A stretch of DNA of 64,000 nucleotides from Streptomyces sp. NBC_00620 (GCF_026341825.1 NZ_JAPENY010000001.1:992001-1056000), one strand, 5' to 3'. Numbered from the stretch's first letter, positions 25,963-33,029 are shown. The notes: generated by a model from the sequence alone, not told the origin. Made by a program: numbers and translations.

Positions 25963-25980
25963 GCGCAATCTCGCGCAATC
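25963..25980. promoter_or_regulatory. Paired GCGCAATC operator, first copy
   Basis: GCGCAATCTCGCGCAATC carries the 8-mer GCGCAATC twice at a 10-bp period, one helical turn. It lies 63 bp upstream of the DUF6879 module. The same element with one base change lies at 27658-27675. Probable binding site of a local regulator. Confidence 0.65.
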
Positions 25981-26043
25981 CTCCAGCGCGCCCGCGCGAT
26001 CGGCAGCATGCTGGACCTCCAACCAGCGCAGATGGAGGGCGAC

Positions 26044-26247
26044 ATGACGCTCAGGTTCATCGGCACCACGTCAGAACACGGCAACTGCCCCACGCTGTAC
26101 GAGGTCGTTGAGACTGGCGAGATCCTCGTCCAGGGCGAGGTAGAGACGGACCCCGAGCACCTCGCGCAGCTGCGGGACGTGAAGGGCTCGGAGACGTTCG
26201 TACGCGTCCCGCGCGAGCTGCTCACCCGCTTCGCCCCCAAGGAGTAG
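26044..26247 (+). CDS. Small partner protein of the DUF6879/XRE module
   Basis: A 67-residue protein starting at the ATG at 26044 behind GGAGG; a longer frame from 26008 adds unsupported residues. It is acidic and probably a small beta-rich fold (LRFIGTTSEHGNCPTLYEVV). It precedes a DUF6879 protein by 5 bp, and an XRE regulator follows. Such triads are common in Streptomyces and recall the whiJ/abaA-like clusters in which a regulator works with small partners. Its own role is unknown. Confidence 0.75.
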   Translation: MTLRFIGTTSEHGNCPTLYEVVETGEILVQGEVETDPEHLAQLRDVKGSETFVRVPRELLTRFAPKE

Positions 26248-26252
26248 ACCGA

Positions 26253-26789
26253 GTGCCGGACCTGGTCCCGTTCGACGAGATCGCCCACCTGTTCACGGAC
26301 TTCGAGCACACGGCATGGCGCCTGGAGACCCGCCGCGGCTACGCCTCCGACCGCGAGGGCGAGCGCTTCAAGGCGTTCATGCGCGGCGTCATGCCGGCCC
26401 CGGAGCCTGAGCACTCGTGGAACGTCAACGTCCGTACGCAGACCGCGAAGGGCAAGCGGTTCTCGCGCGTACGGATCATCGACGAGCCTCCCACCGACGG
26501 CCAACGCTTCCTCGTGGCCACCGCGCAGGGCAACGCCGCGGCGGGCGAGGACATCCGCGTCCTGCCCCGATCCGAGGCGAAGCGGCTGGAGCTCCCGGAC
26601 CACGACCTGTGGCTGTTCGACTCCCGCACCCTGATCCGCTTCCACATCGACGACACCGACACCACCACCGGTGTGGAGGTCGTTGAGGACTCGGCCGAGG
26701 TGCTCGCGGCGTGCCAGGCCCGTGACGCCGCATGGCACTTCGCAGTGCCTACTGCGGACGCCTCAACGCAGGTACGTTCCTCCGTGTGA
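26253..26789 (+). CDS. DUF6879 family protein
   Basis: A 178-residue protein of the DUF6879 family, recognised by the FEHTAWRLETRRGYASDRE start and the later ELPDHDLWLFDSRTLIRFHID. The start is a GTG at 26253. The stop overlaps the GTG start of the XRE gene (GTGA), so the two are translationally coupled. In Streptomyces DUF6879 genes are usually paired with XRE/DUF5753 regulators. The biochemical role is not known; a toxin-antitoxin-like relation has not been shown. Confidence 0.85.
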   Translation: MPDLVPFDEIAHLFTDFEHTAWRLETRRGYASDREGERFKAFMRGVMPAPEPEHSWNVNVRTQTAKGKRFSRVRIIDEPPTDGQRFLVATAQGNAAAGEDIRVLPRSEAKRLELPDHDLWLFDSRTLIRFHIDDTDTTTGVEVVEDSAEVLAACQARDAAWHFAVPTADASTQVRSSV

Positions 26790-27628
26790 GCACGGACTTC
26801 CAGACCGCCCGCGAGGCCCTCGGTGCGCGGCTGCGCGAGCTGCGCACCGAGGCCGGGTACGACGGCAAGGGCGTCGCCGAGCGCCTCGGCTGGCAGCGCT
26901 CCAAGGTCTCCCGCCTGGAGAACGGCAAGCAGACCGCGACACCGCAGGACCTCGACGCGTGGGCCGATGTGGTGGGAGCGCCGGCCGAGGCCGACGACCT
27001 CAAGAGCCGGTTGCGCGGGCTGGAGACACAGCAGCGCTCATGGCGTCGGCAACTCGCCGAGGGTCACCGGTCGGTACAGGACAAGTACGTCGTCGAGTAC
27101 CGCCGTACCGCCACCGTGCGCGGGTACGAGGCGACCGTCATCCCCGGCCTGTTCCAGACCCCGGAATACGCCCGCCATCTACTGATCCACAACGCCGAGT
27201 TGATGCAGTCCCCGCGCGACACCGACGAGGCCGTACGCGCCCGCATGAGGCGCCAAGAGGTGCTGTACGAGGTGGGCAAGACGTTCCGCGTCATCATCTG
27301 GGAGGCCGCCCTCCACGCCCTGATGTGCCCGCGCGACGTGATGGCGGGACAGCTCGATCGGCTCGCCGGACTGATCGGCATGAGCGCGGTCTCGCTCGGC
27401 ATCGTCCCCTTCGGCGTGCCGCTGAAGATCACCCCGAAGCACGGGTTTTGGATCTTTGACGAACAGCGGGTAGTCGTCGAGACGATCAACACGGAGTTCG
27501 CGCTCGAATCGACCGAGGATGTCGCCTTGTACGGGCGGGTGTGGGACAGCCTTGATGAGGGGGCCGTCTACGGCCCTCCGGCGCACCGCCTCATCGCCCG
27601 CGCGCGGGCCTCTCTCGACCTCGCGTGA
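26786..27628 (+). CDS. XRE regulator with DUF5753 domain
   Basis: A 280-residue protein with an N-terminal helix-turn-helix (about residues 9-65, LRELRTEAGYDGKGVAERLG and SKVSRLENGKQ) and a DUF5753 domain (about 105-275, EYRRTATVRGYEATVIPGLF onward). This is the plan of WhiJ-like developmental regulators of Streptomyces. The start is the GTG at 26786, overlapping the DUF6879 stop. It probably binds the GCGCAATC pairs that stand before its own operon and before the next one, which is inference from location. Confidence 0.88.
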   Translation: MSTDFQTAREALGARLRELRTEAGYDGKGVAERLGWQRSKVSRLENGKQTATPQDLDAWADVVGAPAEADDLKSRLRGLETQQRSWRRQLAEGHRSVQDKYVVEYRRTATVRGYEATVIPGLFQTPEYARHLLIHNAELMQSPRDTDEAVRARMRRQEVLYEVGKTFRVIIWEAALHALMCPRDVMAGQLDRLAGLIGMSAVSLGIVPFGVPLKITPKHGFWIFDEQRVVVETINTEFALESTEDVALYGRVWDSLDEGAVYGPPAHRLIARARASLDLA

Positions 27629-27657
27629 GCAACCAGCCCCAACACCCCCGGCCCCTC

Positions 27658-27675
27658 GCGCAATCCCGCGCAATC
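27658..27675. promoter_or_regulatory. Paired GCGCAATC operator, second copy
   Basis: GCGCAATCCCGCGCAATC, 17 of 18 bases identical to 25963-25980, lies 40 bp upstream of the next operon. A related TGCGCAAC follows at about 27685. Confidence 0.65.
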
Positions 27676-27715
27676 GGCGCGCGCCTGCGCAACCGGACTC
27701 CCTACGGTCCTGGTC

Positions 27716-28177
27716 ATGGCCACATCGACCCGCAATCCGGGCACGCGCTACGCAGGCCGCGACTGGCTCGCCGAGTGTGCCCCCACCCCTGACGCTGTGC
27801 ACCGTGCCTGGTCGGCCGGCGAACTCGCGCTCGTCCCCTCGGGGTTGCGCTGGCTCGTCGTCGAGGCGCCCCTCCTGCCCAGCGTGGACGCGATGCAGCG
27901 GATGCCGCCCGACGGCCTCGGGCCCGTCCTCGCGTATCCGGCTGCTGAGCGCGCCTGGTGGCTCGTTCCTCTGGACGCCGCGGAGCACCTGGACGACGTC
28001 GCCCGGCTCACCGTGCACCCGCCCCTGTGGCCGCTGTACTGCCCGCCCGTCAACCGTCCGACGAATGGCCGTGTGTGGCTCGCGCGGCCGCACGGCAGCG
28101 GGCGCCTGACGGATCCCACCGTGCTCGGCGCCTGCTTCGGGCCGGGCGGACGACTTCCCGCGGAGGCATTCGGATGA
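27716..28177 (+). CDS. Unknown protein of the element
   Basis: A 153-residue protein with several Trp residues and a conserved-looking central part (RWLVVEAPLLPSVDAMQRMP, about residues 45-64). It resembles the short proteins that accompany prim-pol genes in other actinomycete elements, as far as I recall, but it lacks a catalytic motif that I can recognise. It heads a chain of four genes joined by ATGA overlaps. Expression is probably under the GCGCAATC operator directly upstream. Confidence 0.75.
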   Translation: MATSTRNPGTRYAGRDWLAECAPTPDAVHRAWSAGELALVPSGLRWLVVEAPLLPSVDAMQRMPPDGLGPVLAYPAAERAWWLVPLDAAEHLDDVARLTVHPPLWPLYCPPVNRPTNGRVWLARPHGSGRLTDPTVLGACFGPGGRLPAEAFG

Positions 28178-28368
28178 AGACGACCATGGACCCGCCCATC
28201 ACGCTGCACGACCCGACACAGCCGCCGCGCCCGGCGCCAGGCTGTGACGTGTGCGCAGCTCTGGAGCGGCAGCGCATCGCAGCCGAGCGGGCCAAGAACA
28301 CTCGGCGCGCCACGACGTGCGAGCAGGAGATCCGCTCGCACCCCGCGCACGAGGACAGCGCGTCATGA
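28174..28368 (+). CDS. Small Cys-pair protein (64 residues)
   Basis: A 64-residue protein starting at the ATG that overlaps the preceding stop (ATGA). It has CDVC at about residues 25-28 followed by a basic helix (ALERQRIAAERAKNTRRATT), then a further Cys. A zinc-stabilised helical hairpin is possible. Its stop overlaps the next start in the same way. I do not recognise a family function, though similar small proteins recur in Streptomyces elements. Confidence 0.75.
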   Translation: MKTTMDPPITLHDPTQPPRPAPGCDVCAALERQRIAAERAKNTRRATTCEQEIRSHPAHEDSAS

Positions 28369-28550
28369 GCGCGCGGTGGGAGCGGCCGGACTCCGGGCCA
28401 TACAACCGCGTCCAGACCGCCTACAGGGCAGTCCTCGACCACGCCCAAGGCTGCGGGTGCTGCGCGAACGAGTTGCGCGGCGAGGACGTCCGATGCCAGA
28501 CAGGCGGCCACCTTCGCCTCGTGCTGCGCCGGGCGAGGGCACATCGATGA
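28365..28550 (+). CDS. Small Cys-rich protein (61 residues)
   Basis: A 61-residue protein starting at the ATG overlapping the previous stop. It contains CGCC at about residues 30-33 and another Cys near residue 44, so metal or redox chemistry is possible. The ending is Arg-rich. The TGA overlaps the ATG of the next gene. The chain of coupled starts is the main support that this is a real gene. Function unknown. Confidence 0.7.
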   Translation: MSARWERPDSGPYNRVQTAYRAVLDHAQGCGCCANELRGEDVRCQTGGHLRLVLRRARAHR

Positions 28551-28681
28551 TCTGCTCCCGCTGCCGGAGGGCCATCACGCCCGGCCAACCACAGCGCAGC
28601 TTCGACAAGTTCAGCACCTCGGCCGGCGGATTCACGTTCCACTACCACCTCGCCTGCCTGCTCAAGCAGATCAAGCGCTAA
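28547..28681 (+). CDS. Very small zinc-finger-like protein (44 residues)
   Basis: A 44-residue protein, MICSRCRRAIT with CSRC at residues 3-6 and HYHLAC at about residues 32-37. This CxxC...HxxxC spacing resembles half of a LIM-type zinc finger. It starts at an ATG that overlaps the previous TGA and is the last gene of the operon; a strong hairpin follows 2 bp later. The length is below common annotation cut-offs, so it is easily missed. Confidence 0.7.
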   Translation: MICSRCRRAITPGQPQRSFDKFSTSAGGFTFHYHLACLLKQIKR

Positions 28682-28683
28682 GA

Positions 28684-28727
28684 CTCCCGCCCGCCCCGCA
28701 CCCCCGTGCTCGAGGGGCGGGCGGGAG
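28684..28727. terminator. Terminator at end of the micro-gene operon
   Basis: A perfect 14-bp stem (28684-28697 with 28714-28727) with a 16-nt loop, directly after the stop at 28681. A second GGCCCCCG/CGGGGGCC pairing (28729-28736 with 28756-28763) follows. Confidence 0.88.
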
Positions 28728-28766
28728 CGGCCCCCGTGACGGTGCGCGTCTCCCGTCCGGGGGCCG

Positions 28767-28786
28767 TTGTGCACCTAGGTGCACAA
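28767..28786. promoter_or_regulatory. Perfect 20-bp palindrome in the tra intergenic region
   Basis: TTGTGCACCTAGGTGCACAA is a perfect 20-bp palindrome between the micro-gene operon and the convergent traB-like gene. The following 180 bp (to 28964) are rich in GGGAGG words on both strands and contain TTTCCCG twice. This may be the operator or the cis-acting transfer locus; neither is shown. Confidence 0.6.
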
Positions 28787-28964
28787 CCTGTGGATCACGC
28801 CTGGTGAGAGTGGGGAGGGAGGCATCTCGGGGGAGGCTGGACAGCCTGTTTCCCGTTTCCCGCACCTCCAGCCGCCTGCCTCCCTGCCCTCCCTGAACTG
28901 GCATATGCGCAGGTCACTACGGGGGAGGTGGATCAGGGAGGCTTCGGGGAGAACTCCCCAAGAT

Positions 28965-31028
28965 CTAGACGGGTCCCTCCTCGTCGTCGAAGTCGTCGAC
29001 GTCCTCCGCGAGACGCTCCAACACGGCGTCCTGGACGCGGTCACGGGCCACGACCATCACCCCGTTGCTCTTGTACTGCTCCGCGCCGTACGGCTCCAGA
29101 GCGCGCTTCAGGTCCGTCGGCCCCCAGCTGCCGTACGCCTCCGGGTTCCGCGCGGCGAGACGGTGCACCACCTCCTGAGCGAGCACGCGCGTCTCATCGG
29201 CGAGGACCGCGGCGACGTCGGCGAGCGGGTCGGCCGGCTGGAACATCGGCTCGTCGACGGCCGGGCCGCCCTCGTACAGACCCATCGCCCGGACGACGAC
29301 CGGGGTCACCTCGTCGACACCCTTGTCGGGGTCACGCGCCACGTAGTGGGCGCGCACCACCTCGAACGGCTTCGTGGAGAACCCCACGGTCACCGCCGTG
29401 CCGACGTCCTCGCCCGGGATCAGGGTGGTCGCGGTGACGCCGGCCTTGTGGCGCCCGGAGCCGAGCAGCCCATCGTTGGCCACGTGGTCGCCGACCGCGA
29501 ACGCCACCCTGTGGGAGGTGTTGCGGGTGACATCCCTCGGCAGGCTGTCCGCGGTCGGGGAGACCGTGACCCAGATCAGGGTGATGGCCGTCTTGCGGGC
29601 CTTCTTCATGACCTTGATGGCCAGCTCGGCGGCCTCTTTGCCGTACTCCTTGTGCATGAACAGCTCGTGGCACTCGTCGAATACGACGACCTTCGGCCGC
29701 ATCCGCGGGTCCTTCAACGCGAGTTCGCGCGTGACCTTCGTGGCGCCTTCGCCGAGTTCCTCGAGGAGCTTGCCGCGGGTGGTCACCTCGTCGCGCAGGC
29801 TGCGCAGGGCCTTCAGTGCGGCGTAGATGTCCTCGTCGTCGTCGCCCTTGACCAGCGTCTTCAGTCGCGGCTTCAGCGGGTCATAGTCCGTGTTGTACGC
29901 CATGACGTACGCCTCGACGATGACGATCGGATCGAGGATCGCGCCGAGCAGCAGGGCGATGACCAGCGACGACTTACCCGAACCCATGATGCCGCCGACC
30001 ATGTAGTTCGCGGCCATCAGCTTCCCGATGATGGCCTCGCCGCGCTGCGAGATGGCGACCGGCACGCCCTTGAAGTAGTCGGTCGTCCCCTCGATGAGTA
30101 GCGGCCACGGCGGGACCGGCCCGGACAGCGAGCCCTGGTCGGCCACCCACAGATCGAGGGTTCCGGGCTGCTTCGGGGGCTCGGTCGGCCACACCTCGAC
30201 CGGCTTGCGGAGCAGGTTGTGCGCAAGGACGTTCTTCTTAGCGCAGATCATTTCCACGGTGACGCCCATGGGTAGCTGCAGCTGCGTGTGCCAGCCGTTC
30301 CCGGACCGGGTCGTCGGCTGCTCCCAACGGGGCTGCCAGCCGTCCTTGATGGCCTTGTTGAGCGGGGCGATACCGAGGTTGCCGAGCGCCCGCAGGATGG
30401 CGCCCTCGTCGGGCACGATGTCCCGCTCGTCACCGCCGACGGGCAGGGCCCACGACGGGGCGGTCTGGCGGTGCCGGCCGACGGCCCACACTCCGGTGAG
30501 GGCGAGCCAGGGCAGGGAGTAGAGCACGGGTTCCCACAGCACGCCCGCGATGAACGCGACCCATCCGACCAGCTCGATGACCGTCTTCAGGGGCGTGAGG
30601 ATGTCTCGGACGTCGTGGTTGTACCAGGCCAGCATGATGCCGAGCATGAGCAGCACGCTGCCCGTGCCGAGGACTGCGGACGCGATGGCCTTCGGGGTGT
30701 TGAGGAGCATCTGCAACAGGTCCATGCGCCGCTTGTGGCGGGCGAACCGGTAGGCGTAGGCGCGCTGTTCCCACTGCCGGACGAGTTCCTCGTTCCCGGC
30801 GATCTCCGCGGCGCGCATCATGCGGGAGTGCATGGCGGTGGTCCGGGCTTCCCAGGCCCGTCGGGTGAGGACGCGGGTACCCCCGAGTACGTACGCGCCG
30901 TGGCGGACGAGGAGCCGGTAGGTGGTGTGCTCGCGGGCCTCGACAACGACCCGGCGCAGGGCGTCGATGCGGACGCGGCGGCGCGACCGTACCTCAATCT
31001 CGGCGGGGCTCTTGACGGTGTCGGTCAT
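28965..31028 (-). CDS. FtsK/TraB-type conjugative DNA translocase
   Basis: A 687-residue membrane-bound ATPase. Two transmembrane segments lie at about residues 113-135 and 151-184. The FtsK/SpoIIIE-like motor follows, with Walker A GGIMGSGKSS near residue 350 and Walker B KVVVFDECHE near residue 445. The C-terminal 60 residues may form the winged helix that reads transfer repeats. Streptomyces TraB proteins move double-stranded DNA between hyphae as hexamers, unlike relaxase systems. The start is the ATG at 31028; the longer upstream frame is out of keeping. Next to it are small membrane proteins, as in other tra regions. Confidence 0.9.
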   Translation of the reverse strand: MTDTVKSPAEIEVRSRRRVRIDALRRVVVEAREHTTYRLLVRHGAYVLGGTRVLTRRAWEARTTAMHSRMMRAAEIAGNEELVRQWEQRAYAYRFARHKRRMDLLQMLLNTPKAIASAVLGTGSVLLMLGIMLAWYNHDVRDILTPLKTVIELVGWVAFIAGVLWEPVLYSLPWLALTGVWAVGRHRQTAPSWALPVGGDERDIVPDEGAILRALGNLGIAPLNKAIKDGWQPRWEQPTTRSGNGWHTQLQLPMGVTVEMICAKKNVLAHNLLRKPVEVWPTEPPKQPGTLDLWVADQGSLSGPVPPWPLLIEGTTDYFKGVPVAISQRGEAIIGKLMAANYMVGGIMGSGKSSLVIALLLGAILDPIVIVEAYVMAYNTDYDPLKPRLKTLVKGDDDEDIYAALKALRSLRDEVTTRGKLLEELGEGATKVTRELALKDPRMRPKVVVFDECHELFMHKEYGKEAAELAIKVMKKARKTAITLIWVTVSPTADSLPRDVTRNTSHRVAFAVGDHVANDGLLGSGRHKAGVTATTLIPGEDVGTAVTVGFSTKPFEVVRAHYVARDPDKGVDEVTPVVVRAMGLYEGGPAVDEPMFQPADPLADVAAVLADETRVLAQEVVHRLAARNPEAYGSWGPTDLKRALEPYGAEQYKSNGVMVVARDRVQDAVLERLAEDVDDFDDEEGPV

Positions 31029-31030
31029 GG

Positions 31031-31345
31031 TCAGCGGCCTCGCTGGTAGTCGCGCCACATCGAGCGCAGGACGACGACGCAGATCGTCAGGGCGACCACG
31101 CCGATGGCCAGCACCACCAGAGCGATGGAGAAGCCGATCAGGATGGCCACGATCACGAAGCCGACGACGACCAGGGCGAGCAGGCCGAAGCAGCCGGCGC
31201 CGACGTACGCGCCCCACGGGTACGCCTTGAGCGGCTGCAACGGCGCTTGAGCGACCGGGGCCGGGGTCGTCGGTGCGGGCGCCGCGTACATGGGGTTGCC
31301 CGCGAGGTCGTAGCCGATCTGCTGTCTTTGTACGGGCTCGGTCAC
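31031..31345 (-). CDS. Small membrane protein, spread-type candidate
   Basis: A 104-residue protein starting at the GTG at 31345 behind GGAGG. Two strongly hydrophobic helices lie at about residues 45-70 and 72-95, and the ending is basic. Its start overlaps the stop of the gene before it, and it ends 2 bp before traB, so the three are one operon. Small membrane proteins beside traB in Streptomyces elements (Spd proteins) help the element spread within the mycelium. That role is inferred from context. Confidence 0.82.
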   Translation of the reverse strand: MTEPVQRQQIGYDLAGNPMYAAPAPTTPAPVAQAPLQPLKAYPWGAYVGAGCFGLLALVVVGFVIVAILIGFSIALVVLAIGVVALTICVVVLRSMWRDYQRGR

Positions 31346-31500
31346 GGCGCCCACCTCCGCATGCTCCGGGCGATACGGGGGCGGGCAGCGAGGCCGAGCA
31401 CGAAGGCGACGACGATGGGCTGCGAGGCGAGGGTGACGACGAGCGCCGGGCAGAGCACCAGGAGCAGACCGAGGAGCGCGCCGAGGAGGATCCACCTCAT
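31342..31500 (-). CDS. Very small membrane protein (52 residues)
   Basis: A 52-residue frame from the ATG at 31500 to the TGA at 31342-31344. The product is MRWILLGALLGLLLVLCPAL and continues hydrophobic through residue 38, then ends in a basic Arg-rich tail. Its ATG overlaps the stop of the upstream gene (ATGA) and its TGA overlaps the GTG start of the downstream gene (GTGA). This double coupling makes it very likely real. It probably belongs to the same spread or transfer set as its neighbours. Confidence 0.8.
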   Translation of the reverse strand: MRWILLGALLGLLLVLCPALVVTLASQPIVVAFVLGLAARPRIARSMRRWAP

Positions 31501-31892
31501 GACCGCACCTCGTGCTGCGCGTCGGCGGCGGCGAAGCGGGCCGTCATGCGGGCGCGCACAGCCTCCGCAGCCTGGTGGATCGCGAACCGCGCGACGTCCT
31601 CTGGCTGCCCCTTGTACGAGGCGGCGAGGAGCCGCAGATCCTTCCCCAGCTGATCGCTCGGCGGCAAGGTCACGCCCTCGGGACCGGGCCGCGGGTCGGC
31701 GCTCACGGGGCGCTCATCCGCAGGCGCATCGGGCGCCGCAGTTGTGACCATCTCGGTCACAACCGTCTCCATGTCCCTGCGCGCGGTGTGACGGGAGATC
31801 CCCAGCTCAGCAGCGATCTCCGTCGCGTTCCTGCCCGCGTCGACGAGGTGGCGCACCAGGACTTGGCGCAGCTCACGAGACAGCTCACTCAC
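31497..31892 (-). CDS. Helix-turn-helix protein of the tra operon
   Basis: A 131-residue protein with a clear N-terminal helix-turn-helix (VRHLVDAGRNATEIAAELGI and following SRHTARRDME, about residues 13-42). The C-terminal half is helical with no known domain. Both its start and its stop are ATGA overlaps with neighbouring genes, so it is translated as part of the tra operon. It may regulate transfer genes in the manner of KorSA/TraR-like regulators, but the sequence shows only the DNA-binding motif. Confidence 0.82.
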   Translation of the reverse strand: MSELSRELRQVLVRHLVDAGRNATEIAAELGISRHTARRDMETVVTEMVTTAAPDAPADERPVSADPRPGPEGVTLPPSDQLGKDLRLLAASYKGQPEDVARFAIHQAAEAVRARMTARFAAADAQHEVRS

Positions 31893-32266
31893 CGCTCATC
31901 ACCCCCGGCGAGGAACGTGTCCAGCTGGTCGGCGAGGTTGCGCAGTTGGTCGGCGTACGTCTCAAGCGCGGCCGCGAGCTCGTACAGGCCGACGGGGTCC
32001 AGAGTCAGGCCGAGGACGGACACAGACACACCGGGGGTGCTGCTGCACAACTCCGGGATCTCGGCCGTTGAGAACGGCGACTGCACGAGGCTCGCGTCGG
32101 TGATGTGCCGGCCGCGGAAGGCGAGGACGGTGTCGGGGCCGCTGTGGAGGATGTCGGCGCGGTGGTCGTCGGGCCTGTGGTTGGGGTGGCCGATGCACCA
32201 GGCCGGTTCGGGGATGGTGATCTCGCCGTGGTCGAGCGTGGCGAGGGTGACGGTACGGTTCGTCAC
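31889..32266 (-). CDS. DUF6907-like protein, first gene of the tra operon
   Basis: A 125-residue protein starting at the GTG at 32266 behind AAGGAG. The core GEITIPEPAWCIGHPNHRPD (about residues 15-34) and the ending LAAALETYADQLRNLADQLD match the DUF6907 family that is frequent in Streptomyces mobile elements. A conserved Cys-His region suggests metal binding. The stop overlaps the next start (ATGA). The promoter must lie in the 250 bp before it, which also contain a TTTCCGCA word. Confidence 0.83.
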   Translation of the reverse strand: MTNRTVTLATLDHGEITIPEPAWCIGHPNHRPDDHRADILHSGPDTVLAFRGRHITDASLVQSPFSTAEIPELCSSTPGVSVSVLGLTLDPVGLYELAAALETYADQLRNLADQLDTFLAGGDER

Positions 32267-32516
32267 GGGTCTGACTCCTTGATCGAGAAGGATTCGGATC
32301 AAGGCGCCGTTCGGTGTTCGTAGCACCGGGCGGCGCCGCTCTGTCTGCGCGAGGCAGACGAGCGGAGTCACGGAGGATCGCGCCCACGCGAGGGCACACT
32401 CAGGGCACAAGACCCTGGATAACGCTGTGCAACAGTGGCAAATACTGGCAGTAGTTTCCGCACGTCAACCCCCCTTCTAGGGGTCACGTGCAGGTCAGAG
32501 GATCAGGCGGGCGGTA
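32267..32516. promoter_or_regulatory. Right-end control region of the element
   Basis: This stretch lies between the first tra-operon gene and attR. It contains GTTTCCGCAC at 32454-32463, matching the repeat arm at 23037. It also has a short hairpin around ACCCC and GGGGT near 32470-32485. Promoter and integrase arm sites are expected here, but none can be fixed by eye. No gene is seen. Confidence 0.5.
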
Positions 32517-32530
32517 CGTGAACTACCGGT
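32517..32530. repeat. Right attachment repeat (attR core)
   Basis: CGTGAACTACCGGT, identical to 17636-17649. The next base pair changes the reading to TAG, so the uninterrupted yajQ would end VNYR then TAG. Confidence 0.85.
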
Positions 32531-32607
32531 AGCCCGTGCTGCGCCAACCAGCGGCAGCGGCTGCCTCGTCATCCGGCGGCAGTGGTCGGTTCGTTGCGCG
32601 TACGAGG

Positions 32608-32644
32608 AAGGGTGGGCACCCGGGATCCTGGGGTGCCCACCCTT
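32608..32644. terminator. Displaced yajQ terminator, bidirectional
   Basis: A perfect 13-bp stem (32608-32620 with 32632-32644) 78 bp past attR. In the empty site it would directly follow yajQ. It also serves the gene ending at 32679 on the minus strand. Confidence 0.85.
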
Positions 32645-32678
32645 CTCGCCTGCTGGCTGCGGCTTCGGGGGTACGCGC

Positions 32679-32945
32679 TCAGCGGCGCGAGTCGCCGAAC
32701 AGGATGCGGTAGAGGACCAGCAGGACGAGCGACCCACCGATCGCTGCGGCCCAGGTGGCGCCGTCGTAGAACTGCTTGGTGATGGGGTGGTCCAGCCAGC
32801 GCGCGGATACCCAGCCGCCTATGAAGGCGCCCGCGACACCGATGACGGTCGTTCCGATGAAGCCGCCCGGGTCGCGGCCCGGCAGCAGGAATTTGGCGAT
32901 GGCTCCGGCCAACAGCCCCAGAATGATCCAGCTGATGATGCCCAT
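32679..32945 (-). CDS. GlsB/YeaQ/YmgE family membrane protein
   Basis: An 88-residue membrane protein with three hydrophobic helices and the Gly-rich family pattern (GLLAGAIAKFLLPGRDPGGF at about residues 10-29, then IGVAGAFIGGW). Members of this transglycosylase-associated family respond to stress, and their biochemical role is unknown. The length is typical. Upstream, at 33030-33063, lies a 10-bp repeat and a palindrome that may control it. It marks the return of the chromosome after the element. Confidence 0.92.
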   Translation of the reverse strand: MGIISWIILGLLAGAIAKFLLPGRDPGGFIGTTVIGVAGAFIGGWVSARWLDHPITKQFYDGATWAAAIGGSLVLLVLYRILFGDSRR

Positions 32946-33029
32946 GCCCTGAACCTGCCTCTCCGCACTGTGCCTGCGCTGTGCACCTGCTCCGGCCAGG
33001 CTGTGCTCATGCCTTGATGCCGTGATGAC

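Larger units (their letters stand above)
17636..32530. mobile_element. Integrative and conjugative element inserted in yajQ
   Basis: A 14.9-kb unit lies between two direct copies of CGTGAACTACCGGT. Next to the left copy are a tyrosine integrase, an XRE regulator and an excisionase. Inside lie a DUF3987 replication candidate, regulators, many small unknown proteins, and an FtsK/TraB translocase with small membrane proteins. This is the plan of actinomycete integrative and conjugative elements. Joining the sequence left of attL to the sequence right of attR gives VNYR followed by TAG. The uninterrupted gene would therefore encode the same YajQ protein, and the element supplies a new TGA. The target is a protein gene rather than the usual tRNA. 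Confidence 0.88.

Noticed and set aside
28251..28368. Longer frames covering the micro-gene chain
   Set aside because: The ATGA overlaps define shorter, coupled genes, and the upstream parts of the long frames overlap the 27716 gene.
31031..31495. 154-residue version of the small membrane protein
   Set aside because: The first 49 residues are Arg/Pro-rich antisense-like text; the GTG at 31345 has a ribosome site and overlaps the stop of the 52-residue gene.
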